DNA of 36,316 bases, from NCBI RefSeq assembly GCF_000275845.1, contig NW_006766906.1, forward strand, positions 390,074 to 426,389. Direction: 5' to 3'. Made by a program: the position numbers and the translations under genes. This DNA comes from Dichomitus squalens LYAD-421 SS1 (taxonomy: Eukaryota > Basidiomycota > Agaricomycetes > Polyporales > Polyporaceae). Positions 21,174 through 31,651 of the stretch are shown here, in pieces (the stretch's first letter is position 1; each line of letters opens with the position of its first letter). The notes beneath the pieces were generated by a model, which saw nothing but the letters and a program-made list of their open reading frames with translations, was not told where the DNA came from and searched no databases.

Positions 21174-23297
21174 ATGCGGGTCATCCACACGAGGACGGGA
21201 CAGTTCGTCGACGTCCCCGACTTCAGGAAGGTGCGCTACGCCATCCTCTCCCACACCTGGGACCCCGGCGGAGAGCAAACGTGCCAAGATATCCGGCGGA
21301 TCCAGGCGTCGTATGGCCCCGACGGTCAGCCTCGCGACCGTGCAAACCCTACCGCTCCCACCGCACACCTCAGCGTCCCGACTCCAGGCCCCGTGAACTC
21401 CGAGCCGTCCATCTTGGAAGAACCCATCCAGGAAGTGCCTCTCGCAGAGTCCGACCCTCCATCTCACGCCGGCAGCCCGGACATACCTGCGATATGGCGC
21501 GACCCCCGGCTCTCAGAGAAGGTGCGCAGAGCATGCGAGGCCGCACGCGCGGACGGGTACGACCTCCTGTGGATCGACTCGTGCTGCATAGACAAGACGA
21601 GCAGCGCCGAGCTCTCCGAGTCCATCAACTCGATGTACATCTGGTACGGCGCGGCCCACGTCTGCCATGTCTTCCTCGCCGACGTCCCGCGCGGCGACGA
21701 CACGGACGCGAAGGCGTCCCTGTTCCGCACGAGCAGGTGGTTCACGCGCGGGTGGACGCTGCAGGAGCTGCTCGCGCCCGAGGACGTCCGGTTCCTCGCG
21801 CAAGATTGGTCGTTCATCGGCTCGAAGGCGGGGCTGGCGGTGGTGCTGGAGGAGCGGACGGGGATCGAGCTCGAGGTGCTGCTGCACAAGCGGTCGCTGC
21901 ACGACGTGAGCGTCGCGAAGCGCATGTCGTGGGCGGCGGACCGGGAGACGACGCGCGTCGAAGACCGCGCGTACTCGCTCCTGGGCATCTTCGACATCAA
22001 CATGCCCGCGCTGTACGGGGAGGGCGAGCGCGCATTCCGGCGGCTGCAGGTGGAGATCCTGCTGCGCATCCCCGACCAGAGCCTCTTCGCGTGGACGGCG
22101 CAGCCGAGGATCGACTACGTAGGGCCGCGCATGCCTCTCAAGAAGTGGTCTTCGTACGACTTTCTTCCCAGCGCCACGCTCTTTGCGACTTCGCCGTCTG
22201 ATTTTGCTGCCTCGCGATATATCTCTCCCAGACAAGACCAATCCTTCGTGGGCTTGTACCCGCGCTTTGAGTACGTGCAAACCCCGTACGGCATCCGCGC
22301 GCAGTTTGCGATGGCGCACCTCAAGAGCCGTGCAGCCGAACCCGAACTGGGGGGCTGGTACTTCCTCATCCTCGCCTGCAGAGACACCCACCGGGCGGAC
22401 GGCCTGCTCGTCCGCCTGTGTCACCTGGGCCCGCGCATGCACAAAGGTGGCGGGAGGCTGCTCCATCTTGGACAGTTTGCGCGCAATCGCACAGAGGCGG
22501 TTAGCGCTGATCTTCCCCTTCCTAGAGGAAGCTTGTTCGCTCTCCCCAGTGGCATAAGGGCCAGCATGAAGACAGTGTACATTCCTGGCGACTACACCAG
22601 CCGCCTCCCGGCTTTGCCAGAACCTACAGGCGCGTCGCCGTACAACCGTCTGTATCCCTCGTACTTCTGGTCGACTCAGAGACACCTGGCCATCATATCG
22701 CTATCGCCACGTTCCCGGGCTATCCTCCACAGTCAAGGATACAATGTCGGATTTGACGGCCGCCATATCACTCAATGGAAACTTCAACTGTCCCGCAGCG
22801 ATATAGCAATGGTGCTCGACTTCCGTCCCACCCGAGGGGAGACCCCTTACCTCTATGTCACGGCCACCGCACCCTCATCTGGCCGCACCCGCTCCGCCGC
22901 CCTGCTCGGTGTCCTGGACTGGAGGTTCGCGCCTCAGCAGCCATCTATCGTCGCGTTCCAGACACTGATCCTGACGACTGTTGCTGGGGCTCAACTGGAC
23001 CTGCGGGTCATCCTCGAGACGACCACGCCCCTGCCCGCATACCACCAAAAGGTATATGTGAGCCTGAGACCGTCGCAGGACACCGCAGCCCCGGCCGAGT
23101 CGTTGAGCACGCTTGTCGCGTACAGGCCGCTTCCCGCCGGGCTTGAGCCCCTGCCTACGACGGAGACTGAGGAGCTCCCGACCTTGCCGGTCATACGACC
23201 CTTGCCCCCGAGGGCCAAACGCACAAGATTGCACCAACTCCGCGACTTCGTCTACGGGATATTCGAAGAATTTCGAGCGTTCCACGTGATGGTGTAG
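21174..23297 (+). CDS. HET-domain protein, intact, single exon
   Basis: From the ATG at 21174 the protein is 707 aa. An ATG 18 codons upstream is in frame, but 21174 matches the family start (MR-x2-HTRTGQF). HET motifs are in order: YAILSHTW (22-29), LLWIDSCCIDK (131-141) and RGWTLQELLAP (192-202). The basidiomycete block VEDRAYSLLGIFDINM with YGEGERAFRRLQVEILLR follows. Between the first and second motif is a Pro-rich spacer of about 100 residues. The C-terminal 400 residues are beta-rich-looking and without a known domain. HET proteins mediate non-self recognition and cell death after hyphal fusion; the partner is unknown. The gene faces away from tof1. Confidence 0.85.
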   Translation: MRVIHTRTGQFVDVPDFRKVRYAILSHTWDPGGEQTCQDIRRIQASYGPDGQPRDRANPTAPTAHLSVPTPGPVNSEPSILEEPIQEVPLAESDPPSHAGSPDIPAIWRDPRLSEKVRRACEAARADGYDLLWIDSCCIDKTSSAELSESINSMYIWYGAAHVCHVFLADVPRGDDTDAKASLFRTSRWFTRGWTLQELLAPEDVRFLAQDWSFIGSKAGLAVVLEERTGIELEVLLHKRSLHDVSVAKRMSWAADRETTRVEDRAYSLLGIFDINMPALYGEGERAFRRLQVEILLRIPDQSLFAWTAQPRIDYVGPRMPLKKWSSYDFLPSATLFATSPSDFAASRYISPRQDQSFVGLYPRFEYVQTPYGIRAQFAMAHLKSRAAEPELGGWYFLILACRDTHRADGLLVRLCHLGPRMHKGGGRLLHLGQFARNRTEAVSADLPLPRGSLFALPSGIRASMKTVYIPGDYTSRLPALPEPTGASPYNRLYPSYFWSTQRHLAIISLSPRSRAILHSQGYNVGFDGRHITQWKLQLSRSDIAMVLDFRPTRGETPYLYVTATAPSSGRTRSAALLGVLDWRFAPQQPSIVAFQTLILTTVAGAQLDLRVILETTTPLPAYHQKVYVSLRPSQDTAAPAESLSTLVAYRPLPAGLEPLPTTETEELPTLPVIRPLPPRAKRTRLHQLRDFVYGIFEEFRAFHVMV

Positions 23298-24724
23298 CGC
23301 GGGTCCCGCGTCGGGTACGGGAAGGCCGTCGACGTTGGCGCACTCAAGCTGCGCTGCTGTACGGCTGTTACCGTGTTCGTCGTGGGGTACGACGTTGGAT
23401 TCCTGGTGACTGCATATCATATCGATAATAGACTTGGACATGATCATTTCCTGCGTTCATGTGTTGGACGCCTACTAGAGGTTACAGTATGGTGCAATGA
23501 TCTTGAGCAGGCATGTACCCTGCTATACCGGCTAATTTGTGAACATGCTATCAATCGTGGACGCCCGCGTTTGGATGGACTCAAAGTCAGGCTATATTCA
23601 GCGCATGATCTCCCACATCGCTTTACTCAGATGATTTGCACAGACTTTCTTCGGGCTAAGCGTCGATCTGCCCCATGTCCTCCCCTCCCAGTCGCGTAGT
23701 GGCGTCACACCATAACTGAAGCAATCATGGTGTGCTGTCACGATGCCTATTGTCTTCGAGCGCGGGTTCTTTGATGTGAGCCGCCACCGCCTGGGCTGCA
23801 CCGTTTGTTGACTGTGCTGAGGTCGTCTTACCTCCGACCGAAGCGTCTCTCATAGGCTCACTCGCTTTATATGTTGGCAAGGCGACTTCCCGCATCTCGG
23901 CACGACAACGTCGAGTCTCGCTGCTCTCCTCCGGATCACCCGCAAGAACTCGCCCTAGTCAAGTTTTTGTTTCTGTGAGTCGCATATCCTCTATATGCAT
24001 GCATTCAGTGTTGTAATTGAATATGCTTGTATCGGCATGCGGACCCTCGGAAGCCTTTGGTGGACTAAGTCAACCAGCGGTGTCCCGGTGATGCACCTGT
24101 TCAGCCCGTAAGCTCTGCCACGGCCCATATCCGTTCTCCTTCCTTCTCCTCCCATCCGCCGCTAGCGTACTAGGTTCTCTTTTTAAGCAGCATGTACCAG
24201 GCGGCTGTGAATACGCCGTTTGAAGTTTCATCATGGTCTACATACGGCGTGAAAGGGAGGGCGGGGCGTGAAACGGTAAGTACATCCCTCGGGTTTTCCC
24301 ATATTGACCCCTGGACGGAGTACGTTATATCCCTTCTCGATGAGATCTGAAACAATCCAGGTACTTCAGTGGGAGGTCTAACCACATGTAGCAAGCTTGA
24401 GGTACGTCGCGTGCAGCGTTCTATGCCGGCTTGCTTGCGAATGTGCTGATAGTGGACTATAGCATTCAGATCGAATCTCAATCCTATCCAATCACGCTTC
24501 ATAGCAACGCTGTACACACAAAGTTGCGTACACGCTGCTATCCGAGCCTGTCAGGCATAGTACTCGTCAACATTATCGATAAAAGAATATAAATACTACC
24601 GCTAGGCAACAAGAACACTTATTTTCGTTAAACGAAATCTATGTACAGATTGGAACGCCAAGAAGGTACTCGTACACGTCCTTAAAGCCGTCCGAGAGGA
24701 CTTTGCGCATCTACGCAATGCGTC
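23298..24724. other. 1.4-kb spacer between convergent HET genes
   Basis: AT content rises near 24560-24650 (GATAAAAGAATATAAATAC), likely 3' flanking DNA. A 115-codon minus frame (24517-24170) has no recognisable domain. Nothing else is supported. Confidence 0.35.
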
Positions 24725-26824
24725 TCACTCCGAGTCGCCTTCGTCACCCGGGCCCTCGACACTCTTCTCCAGGCTCGCTTCGCGCTCTTCCCCCTCATCG
24801 CACCACTCCCGCAGAATCGCGCTATCCACCGAGTCGAGCGTCTCGGGACGCGTATCATCGTCGACCCTTAGGATGTCGTCTCCACCTCCGTCATCCTCCA
24901 CCACGGCGTTCAGGACGCCCGTTTCATAGTCGGCCTCTGGTCCCTGAAGCCCTTCCTCGTGCACCCGCTGGGGCGACGTGGCCAGCGGATCAGTGACAAT
25001 GTCAGCGTAGATGAAGTAGCATGATGGCTCTGCCCAGTCGAAGCCGAGCTTCACAACCAGCTTCTTTGTGGCAAGGGCGAACACAACTTCCTCGGCATCA
25101 AGCGACGAGCACCACGGCTTACGATCCTGCCACCGCACAGAATTGGGCGCAGCCTCGATCTCTCCAGGCGAATCGCGGAGGGGTCGCGACATCTTCACAT
25201 GAGCCTCGATGATCAACCCCCGACCGTCATCCTCGAGGGTATGCTGATACTCGACGGTTATCGTGTGGTCATCGCTAAAGAGGGTAAGCCGGTGAGTGGT
25301 TCTACGTTGGTATTCGTCAGGACGCCAGAGTTCCGCCCTGTACCCTCGGGCGCGCAGATCGTCACGATTCTTCTTCGGCAGTACCAGGATTATCGTGTCG
25401 TGCGGCTCCGTCCAAGAGTCGTCCGTCCGTATGCCTGCGCGCCCAGGGTGGGACACGTAGACGGTCTTGAGTTGTATGTGCTTGCGAACACGTTCGATGG
25501 TCGCCGGCGACAAGGGGAAGAGATCGGCCAATTGAGGCCCGCGACTTGGCTCCGGATCAATGTTCGCATGTTCACAATACAGGTACTCAACACCAGAATG
25601 CGAGGGAGAGATGTAGCAGACCCGTCCAAGGAGGGCACCCGGATAGTCGGTGTGCTCGCACCCGAGTATTGCGAGATACCATCGGGATTCCGTGTCGTAG
25701 TTTGGATACGTGATCGTGGAATGAGGTAGACAGTGGTCAATCAGTACAACTGGGAGGTGCGTCTGAATGCCGTGGGGGGTAAAGGTGTATTGCGGCGCAG
25801 GGAGTTGGGAGAGCTGTAGACGACGGAAGACGTCGTCGTGAGACACTGCCCTGATCCCACCACCGTTGATCAGGCTGGAAGGGTCCCAGGCGAAGAGTAC
25901 GTGTCCAGATCGGTAGTCAAGCCTGATCACTGTATCGCCCCGAAGGGACGAGCACTGTGCGAGGTCCTGGCTCGGCTTCAGGTCCACAAAGACTTCCTCC
26001 CATGCGAACAGGCTCTGATCTGGGAATCGCCGCACAATCTCCTCTTGCAGCCGACGGAAAGCGCGGTCGCCCTCGCCATACAGCGGAGGCATGTTGATAT
26101 CGAAGATTCCGAGAAGCGAGTACGCCTGGTCTTCGGCCCTGGTCGTCTGCCTTCGGGAAGCCCACGAGAGTCGTTGGGCTACGCTGAACTCGTCGAGAGG
26201 CTTCATGTGCGATAGCACCTCGCATGGAATTCCGGTCATCTCCTCGACGACGTCAACGAGTGTATGCTTCGTTCCGATGGTGTCCCAGTCCTTGGAAAGG
26301 AAGATCACCCTATGCGGCGCGATGAGCTCCTGGAGTGTCCACCCGCGCGAGTACCATCGGCTCTTACGGAAGGCGGAGTCTTCTGCACGGGGATCTTCGC
26401 CGGACGGGACGTCGGCGAGATATGCGTAGCAGACCTTTGAAAGGCCGTACCATAGGTACATGGAGTTGATCGACTCGGACAACTCAGTGCTGCTCGTCTT
26501 GTCGATGCAACACGAGTCAATCCAGAGGTAATCGTACCCAGCGTCGCGCGCCACCCGGCACGCGCCCCGAACCTTCCGTGACAGTTCCGGGTCGTCCAGG
26601 ATAGAAGAGTCGGCCTGGAGAGGGGGAAAGGAGGAGTGGTCGGATGGGGAGCTGGGAGGCGACAAAAAGCCGGCTTGGGAGAAGCCTCGGTAGCGCGCCT
26701 GGACGAGCTGCAATTGGTCAAACGTCTGCTCCCTACTCCTCCATGTATGTGACAAAATGGCGTATTCTGTCTCCTTGGGATCCTTTTCGACAAAATGTCC
26801 AGTCTTGGTGTCCAGCAGGCGCAT
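24725..26824 (-). CDS. HET-domain protein, intact, single exon
   Basis: The ATG at 26824 fits the family start (MRLLDTKTGHFVEKDP) and gives 699 aa. Frame extends 58 codons further upstream, but that part is unlike the family. Motifs: YAILSHTW (21-28), LWIDSCCIDK (100-109) and RGWTLQELIAP (160-170), then the AEDQAYSLLGIFDINM and YGEGDRAFRRLQEEIVRR block. It is clearly closer to the interrupted HET gene at 12169-15212 than to the plus-strand copy: both share FRKSRWY-x-RGWTLQEL, LDEFSVAQRLSWA and the CEHTDYPGALLGRVCYI-like block. The last 60 residues are strongly acidic. Likely role is fungal allorecognition; the trigger is unknown. Confidence 0.85.
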   Translation of the reverse strand: MRLLDTKTGHFVEKDPKETEYAILSHTWRSREQTFDQLQLVQARYRGFSQAGFLSPPSSPSDHSSFPPLQADSSILDDPELSRKVRGACRVARDAGYDYLWIDSCCIDKTSSTELSESINSMYLWYGLSKVCYAYLADVPSGEDPRAEDSAFRKSRWYSRGWTLQELIAPHRVIFLSKDWDTIGTKHTLVDVVEEMTGIPCEVLSHMKPLDEFSVAQRLSWASRRQTTRAEDQAYSLLGIFDINMPPLYGEGDRAFRRLQEEIVRRFPDQSLFAWEEVFVDLKPSQDLAQCSSLRGDTVIRLDYRSGHVLFAWDPSSLINGGGIRAVSHDDVFRRLQLSQLPAPQYTFTPHGIQTHLPVVLIDHCLPHSTITYPNYDTESRWYLAILGCEHTDYPGALLGRVCYISPSHSGVEYLYCEHANIDPEPSRGPQLADLFPLSPATIERVRKHIQLKTVYVSHPGRAGIRTDDSWTEPHDTIILVLPKKNRDDLRARGYRAELWRPDEYQRRTTHRLTLFSDDHTITVEYQHTLEDDGRGLIIEAHVKMSRPLRDSPGEIEAAPNSVRWQDRKPWCSSLDAEEVVFALATKKLVVKLGFDWAEPSCYFIYADIVTDPLATSPQRVHEEGLQGPEADYETGVLNAVVEDDGGGDDILRVDDDTRPETLDSVDSAILREWCDEGEEREASLEKSVEGPGDEGDSE

Positions 26825-28949
26825 GATAGCTTTGCGGTCTGTGAGGCGAGCCATAAGTAGCGCGCGAGTACGAATCCATCTATACGGACCGGTAGACGTG
26901 GATTGGTGCGAGTTGGAGACGGGGAGGGGATATGATCGACGGTCCAGGTCCCTACAAGGACGATGATGTGAGCTGAGATGTGCCGGAGAAGTTGTCACAG
27001 CAGATCACCTTTGTTCTGCAGTTTCCCTGTCCCGGTACGTAGGAGTCCTATTAGTTGGTAGCAGAGCCCTCATCGATGATCACAGGATGACCACGTGGCA
27101 CTGCGACACAGCCGCTCTGTTGACTTCGCAGCATCAAATCACATACGAGAGACACCAGTTACATACATCGGGCAGGCCCTGTAAATACGTTCATCACAAA
27201 CTGGGCACCAAGGTGTACAGTGCCGGGCAGAGTGCACTGTGAGTTGCATAGACAATGGCGGTGAGCAAAGTTCGCGACTACGGCTGACAAAGGTCTCCCA
27301 AAGGACCGCGATAAGACGACGTCTTCTGTCAACCCTACGGAACACGTCCTCTAATTTGTATAGCACCGGGTTAACCGCGCGCATCAGCGCCGGATCTGCA
27401 TCTCCGGCACAAAGCTGCACACATACACATGGCGGACGGATTAAGTTCACATCAACGGGACACGACTCGGTGCGTGGTGGGCGAGCCAGGTGCGGTCGTA
27501 TGTGGAGGCTCCGGTCGTCTTGCCCTGAGGAGATGCGTTGGGCACTACGAACACCTTGGGCGACAGGGTCGCCAGCGGATGCCGACCGCACGGGCACAAG
27601 GCCGGCATGCATCCACGCGAGCGCTTAGGGGGATCAGGATAGGCGTCTGAGGGCTCACAGAGAAGAGGGACATCGCCCCTGCTACTCGTACAGAGCCGGT
27701 AGACGCAGTTGGCGGAGTGTCAGAGGCATCAGGGAGACGAGGTCCAGCGAGCGGACGATGTTTGCACGCAGGGGCCATGGGCAGATTGGGCGAGCGACCG
27801 GCCAAGACGCGATCTGCAAGGCCATCCTCGTGATGACCCACGGTGGCCCAGCGGTGTCTTTATACAATCCTGCTGGGAAGCGGCTTAGAGAACGCTCACT
27901 CTGCGCCACCATTCGCTCGAGGAACTGAGCGCAGGGATCCCGGGGTGTTGCGAAGGAACAGCGCGGGGAGGCGATGGCGGTACGATGGGTGTTCTGGGAG
28001 TCGTCGAAGCAGTCTCGGATTCTTCTCAATAATGAACCACAGACGACACACATGAAGAGCTCCGCCTCACCGTGCTCCATGCCTACCGTCTCGACAAGGC
28101 TATATCGCCATATCCTGTGTACCGTTTACACGGTTGGACCAGAATAAGCCGGGCCCATATTGGGTGTAGGAGCTCAGGAAATCGCGGGAGTCGGGATTGT
28201 GCCAGACGAACCTCCCGAGAGTAGAAGAGCCGCCGCCTGACAAGCTTGTGGCAGATGACAGTATTCGTGTAGTACGGTATATACGGCACGAATTGAGCCA
28301 GAGGGCGGTACTTGGGCATTACAGCAACAATAAACCGCTCTGCACACTGCACCGAGCAAAGCGCAGCACGCATGACGTGGGAAACTCACTGATAAGGCGC
28401 ATGCAGAGAACAACTCCGGGGAGTGCAAACCGAAGATATTTCCGCAGTGACGTGAAGTTTAGACCGAGAGAGAGCGGCTCAGGTGATAGATGTAGGGGAG
28501 GGAGGCGTAAGAGGGAGGTAACAAAGGGGAATGGTCTGACCAAGAGCTATCAGAGCAAGACAAGCCCACACCAGAGCAGTGCAAGTGCGAGCCGGAGAAG
28601 GAGGTACACGCAGCAAGATGGGAGATGCACGCACCGTGCAGACCACATGGAAACGACCCCGAGCGAGACGGCAGAGCACGACGAGTGGAGAAGCTAGGGA
28701 GAAGCTAAGGTCATGCCAGGTCAGGAAACAGAAAGGAAAGGTAGAGGGCACACTGGCGCGACGCGTTCCTGACACCGTGGAGGGACAGTCATACATACAG
28801 CGAGGAGACACGCCACGCCAGCTCAAGCAGATGAACGGAAGCCAAGCAAGAGGAGGAGCAGAGCTGGCTGCGTACAGCGACCTTTGACAGCTCCCGCGCG
28901 CTCCGCACCCCTGTTCCTCTTTCATAGGCTCAACTTTCTCTTGTCCAGC
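26825..28949. other. Unassigned region with weak coding traces
   Basis: A 132-codon minus frame (28080-27682) begins MEHGEAELFMCVVCG and another minus frame (27612-27139) contains CPVCDE. They might be exons of one Cys-containing gene read toward lower coordinates, but I could not join them with convincing splice sites and recognise no domain. The rest, 28100-28950, is purine-rich on the plus strand with no gene that I can support. Confidence 0.25.
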
Positions 28950-30345
28950 CAGCGATATTCCGCCAGATTACCGCTTGTCCAGCCTTCGTGGATACCACAG
29001 AAAACTCCATCTCCTCCTGGAAAGATGGCATTCAGTCTCTGCTCTAACACACGAAGGACGCTTCGTAGACGTCGGATGGAAATTCCAATGAGACACCGAG
29101 GCCACAAAGGTGCGTCCTCGCTGCTCTCTTTCCCTCCTTACCTTTCTTTCCCACACATCCCTGCCTCCGCCAGCCGTGGTCCGTCCTACTGCCTGTGTAC
29201 TCATATACAAATAGTACCGGCACCCACATCGGACAAGAAGTTCGAACTACTCTGTGTCTCGCTCATCGGGTTCATCGATGTATATGGTATCTGCGCTCTG
29301 ACGTGGGGTCGTCATTGCAGCTGTCGTGCACGCTCGTGCACCCCAATCCTCCAAGCCGAGTCCTTTTCCTCCAAGCTTCCTAGCTTACACCACCTGGCAC
29401 GCTTCCCGCCGAGTCTGCACTCTCCTTGACTCTCGGTGGCGACTTCTCCTCTCCTGCGCGTTCTCCGTCTCCACCCTTCCATGTCACGTCTCATTCCTCT
29501 TCGACTGGTTCTGGTGCTCTCCTTCCGAGTCATCCGCCAACTTACATCGACCTAACGCTCTTCTCCAACGAGCTGGAATCCATGTATCCCGGAAAGGGTC
29601 TTCTTTGCCCTGCCTACAAATTCCTTCCCATCGTTGCCGAGTGTCTGGAAGAGGGTGACGGCGAGGGGGCCAGGCTAGACAAGCCACGGAAAGATCGTGC
29701 TGATGTGGCGATCGCGACTGTACTTGGACGTTCGCATCGCCTCCACTGGGACGTTTTCCTCCACCCACCACGAGACTACTACTGCGATCTTCTCTTCTCG
29801 TGGCTTATAGGTCGCCTCGCCTCCATATCCGTCTCTCCAAAGGGCAAGGGAACTGTGCTCCTCACCGCCGCGCGACGCGGCTAGGGCCATCTCGACAACG
29901 CCGTGCGTTATCTGCTCAACAGCAATGTGACGCCCGATCAGGTGTCCCGAGCCCGTCTGGCTGCCCAGGGTACGGCATTCTGGCTCTGAGCCAATCCCAC
30001 CATCGGACCCGGATGCTAGTCCTGCGTGATTCATTTTGGCCGATCTGCGTCATGCTTGCGCGTTTTACTCGTTGAACTCGTCTCGGGCTTCCCTAGCTCC
30101 GCGCCAACGGACCCTTCTTCTTTCCAGTCTCAGCCGCCCTGTTACCCTGGGACGACAAGGCCGCTTACAATAACCGCCCTCCTATGTTCTATACCGACTT
30201 CCCGTGGCGCATATGGCTTGAGTATTGTCTTCCATTCTTCCCCATCCACGACGCAACATTCGCCGTCCTTGAGCAGGAACTCACAACAGCCCGACTCGAA
30301 GGCCAAGTAGGCCTCCGAATAGGACACGGAACTGGCTGTTAGGCC
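28950..30345 (+). pseudogene. Coding-like relic of unknown family
   Basis: Several plus-strand pieces look protein-coding but do not join into one frame. Around 28953-29110 is a stretch with RWHSVSALTHEGRFVDVGWKF ending in a stop and followed by a gtgcgt donor. At 29426-29884 is a 152-codon frame including PPTYIDLTLFSNELESMYPG and CPAYKFLPIVAECLEEG. At about 30125-30345 is an open frame with FYTDFPWRIWLEYCLPFF and HDATFAVLEQELTTARLEGQVG, preceded by a possible tttccag acceptor. I do not recognise the family. Stops between the pieces suggest a decayed gene, or one with a structure I could not resolve. Confidence 0.3.
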
Positions 30346-31651
30346 GAAGAAGGGATGGACGCGCGATACGACCTAGGGTCGTATGCTACGCACAGGTCAG
30401 TTGCTTCTGGCGAACGAATTGTTTCACCTGCATTTTGGTCGCGGTACGTCTCATGTGGCTGGTCTTGCGGTATGGGGTCTGATATATCCCGTAAATTATA
30501 GAATACTGCCTCATCCTACACACACCATGGATCATGTGATGTACGTGCAAAGGATCTCAAGAAAACGTCGGACGGTGCTTTGGTCGTAACACTGCTGATG
30601 GAGCTATCAAGCTTCAAGTTTTGCCATCTTCAGCCCGCCCACACTGACATGCTCGTCCATCGCCGTGACCTGAGTACACAGCTCATCTGACGCTTGCCTC
30701 GGGGTCTTTTGCTGAGTGCGCGAGAGAGCCGGGTGACGTGGTGTTAGTGCGTGCGATCTGTATGGAGGCAACCTTACTACGCGAAAGTGCAACAGCGCCC
30801 GATCTCTCCCACGCCACAATGACTGCTTTCAGCGCCAGTGCCACGGATGTGTTGCAATCGCCGTCACTACACTCATGGCCAGGGCAGGCCTCCGGATGTC
30901 GTCGACTAGAGAAACGTCAATGCACAGGAGCGAGAGGGCGCGAATTCCCGTCCTGATCTGATGACTCGTGTCCAGAAAGGTCAACTTTTGACTTAAGCTT
31001 ACACCGTGCGTCTTCTTTTCGTCGACCCGGGCCTTTCGCTGATTCAGATACCTGGATTTCCTGTCCTGGCTTAGATTAGGACAATGAACTCAGCATTAAT
31101 CTTATCTCGATTCTCTTATCAAGTTGCACCGGCGAATACAGGACGAAGTTGTCAGTCCTTTCCTGTATGGGACTCTCCATCCTCAATTTGGCCTTCCGTG
31201 TTCTGACCCGCCACCTCCTCGCGGAGACGAGCGAATCGTCGTCAGCATTAGGGCAAAAGAAAAACTCGTTCTATCTGCAGCGTTGAATCTCCTTCAGACT
31301 ATACCCTCGTTAGCGGTCAGGCACTTTATCCGATCGCTTTACTTATGGCATGCTGGTTCGACGTTCGAAGAGAAGTGCAAGCTTCTCAGAAGCACTATAC
31401 CCCCATATCTGTCTCTCTGTATTGAAGACACTCGCACGCCAACAGTAGCCATTCCCCTTTGTGACCGTCCTGGCACTATCAGGTGAGCTCGTCTTGAGAC
31501 CAGAGGAGACTGAACTTTACCGGCCTCCCGTGTTCCCGCACCCACCCCCATCTGACTTTCAAAACTCCGCGATATCTCTCTGGTCCCTTATCATCAGCAC
31601 TTCAAGGACCAACCACAGACTCACCGCCTCTGCAACTCAGCTTTACCGAGG
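30346..31651. other. Spacer upstream of the dioxygenase pair
   Basis: A 120-codon plus frame (31124-31486) has no recognisable domain. The last part, 31500-31651, is the 5' region of the first dioxygenase gene. Confidence 0.35.
31506..31533 (+). promoter_or_regulatory. Conserved upstream block of dioxygenase gene 1
   Basis: GAGACTGAACTTTACCGGCC followed by TCCCGTGT is repeated almost exactly 5' of the second gene (33818-33845). In both cases it lies about 120-150 bp before the ATG, so it is either conserved promoter DNA or simply part of the duplicated unit. Confidence 0.5.

Noticed and set aside
21513..22685. 390-codon minus-strand open frame opposite the plus-strand HET gene
   Set aside because: Arg/Pro-rich antisense shadow of a clear HET coding sequence, with no domain.
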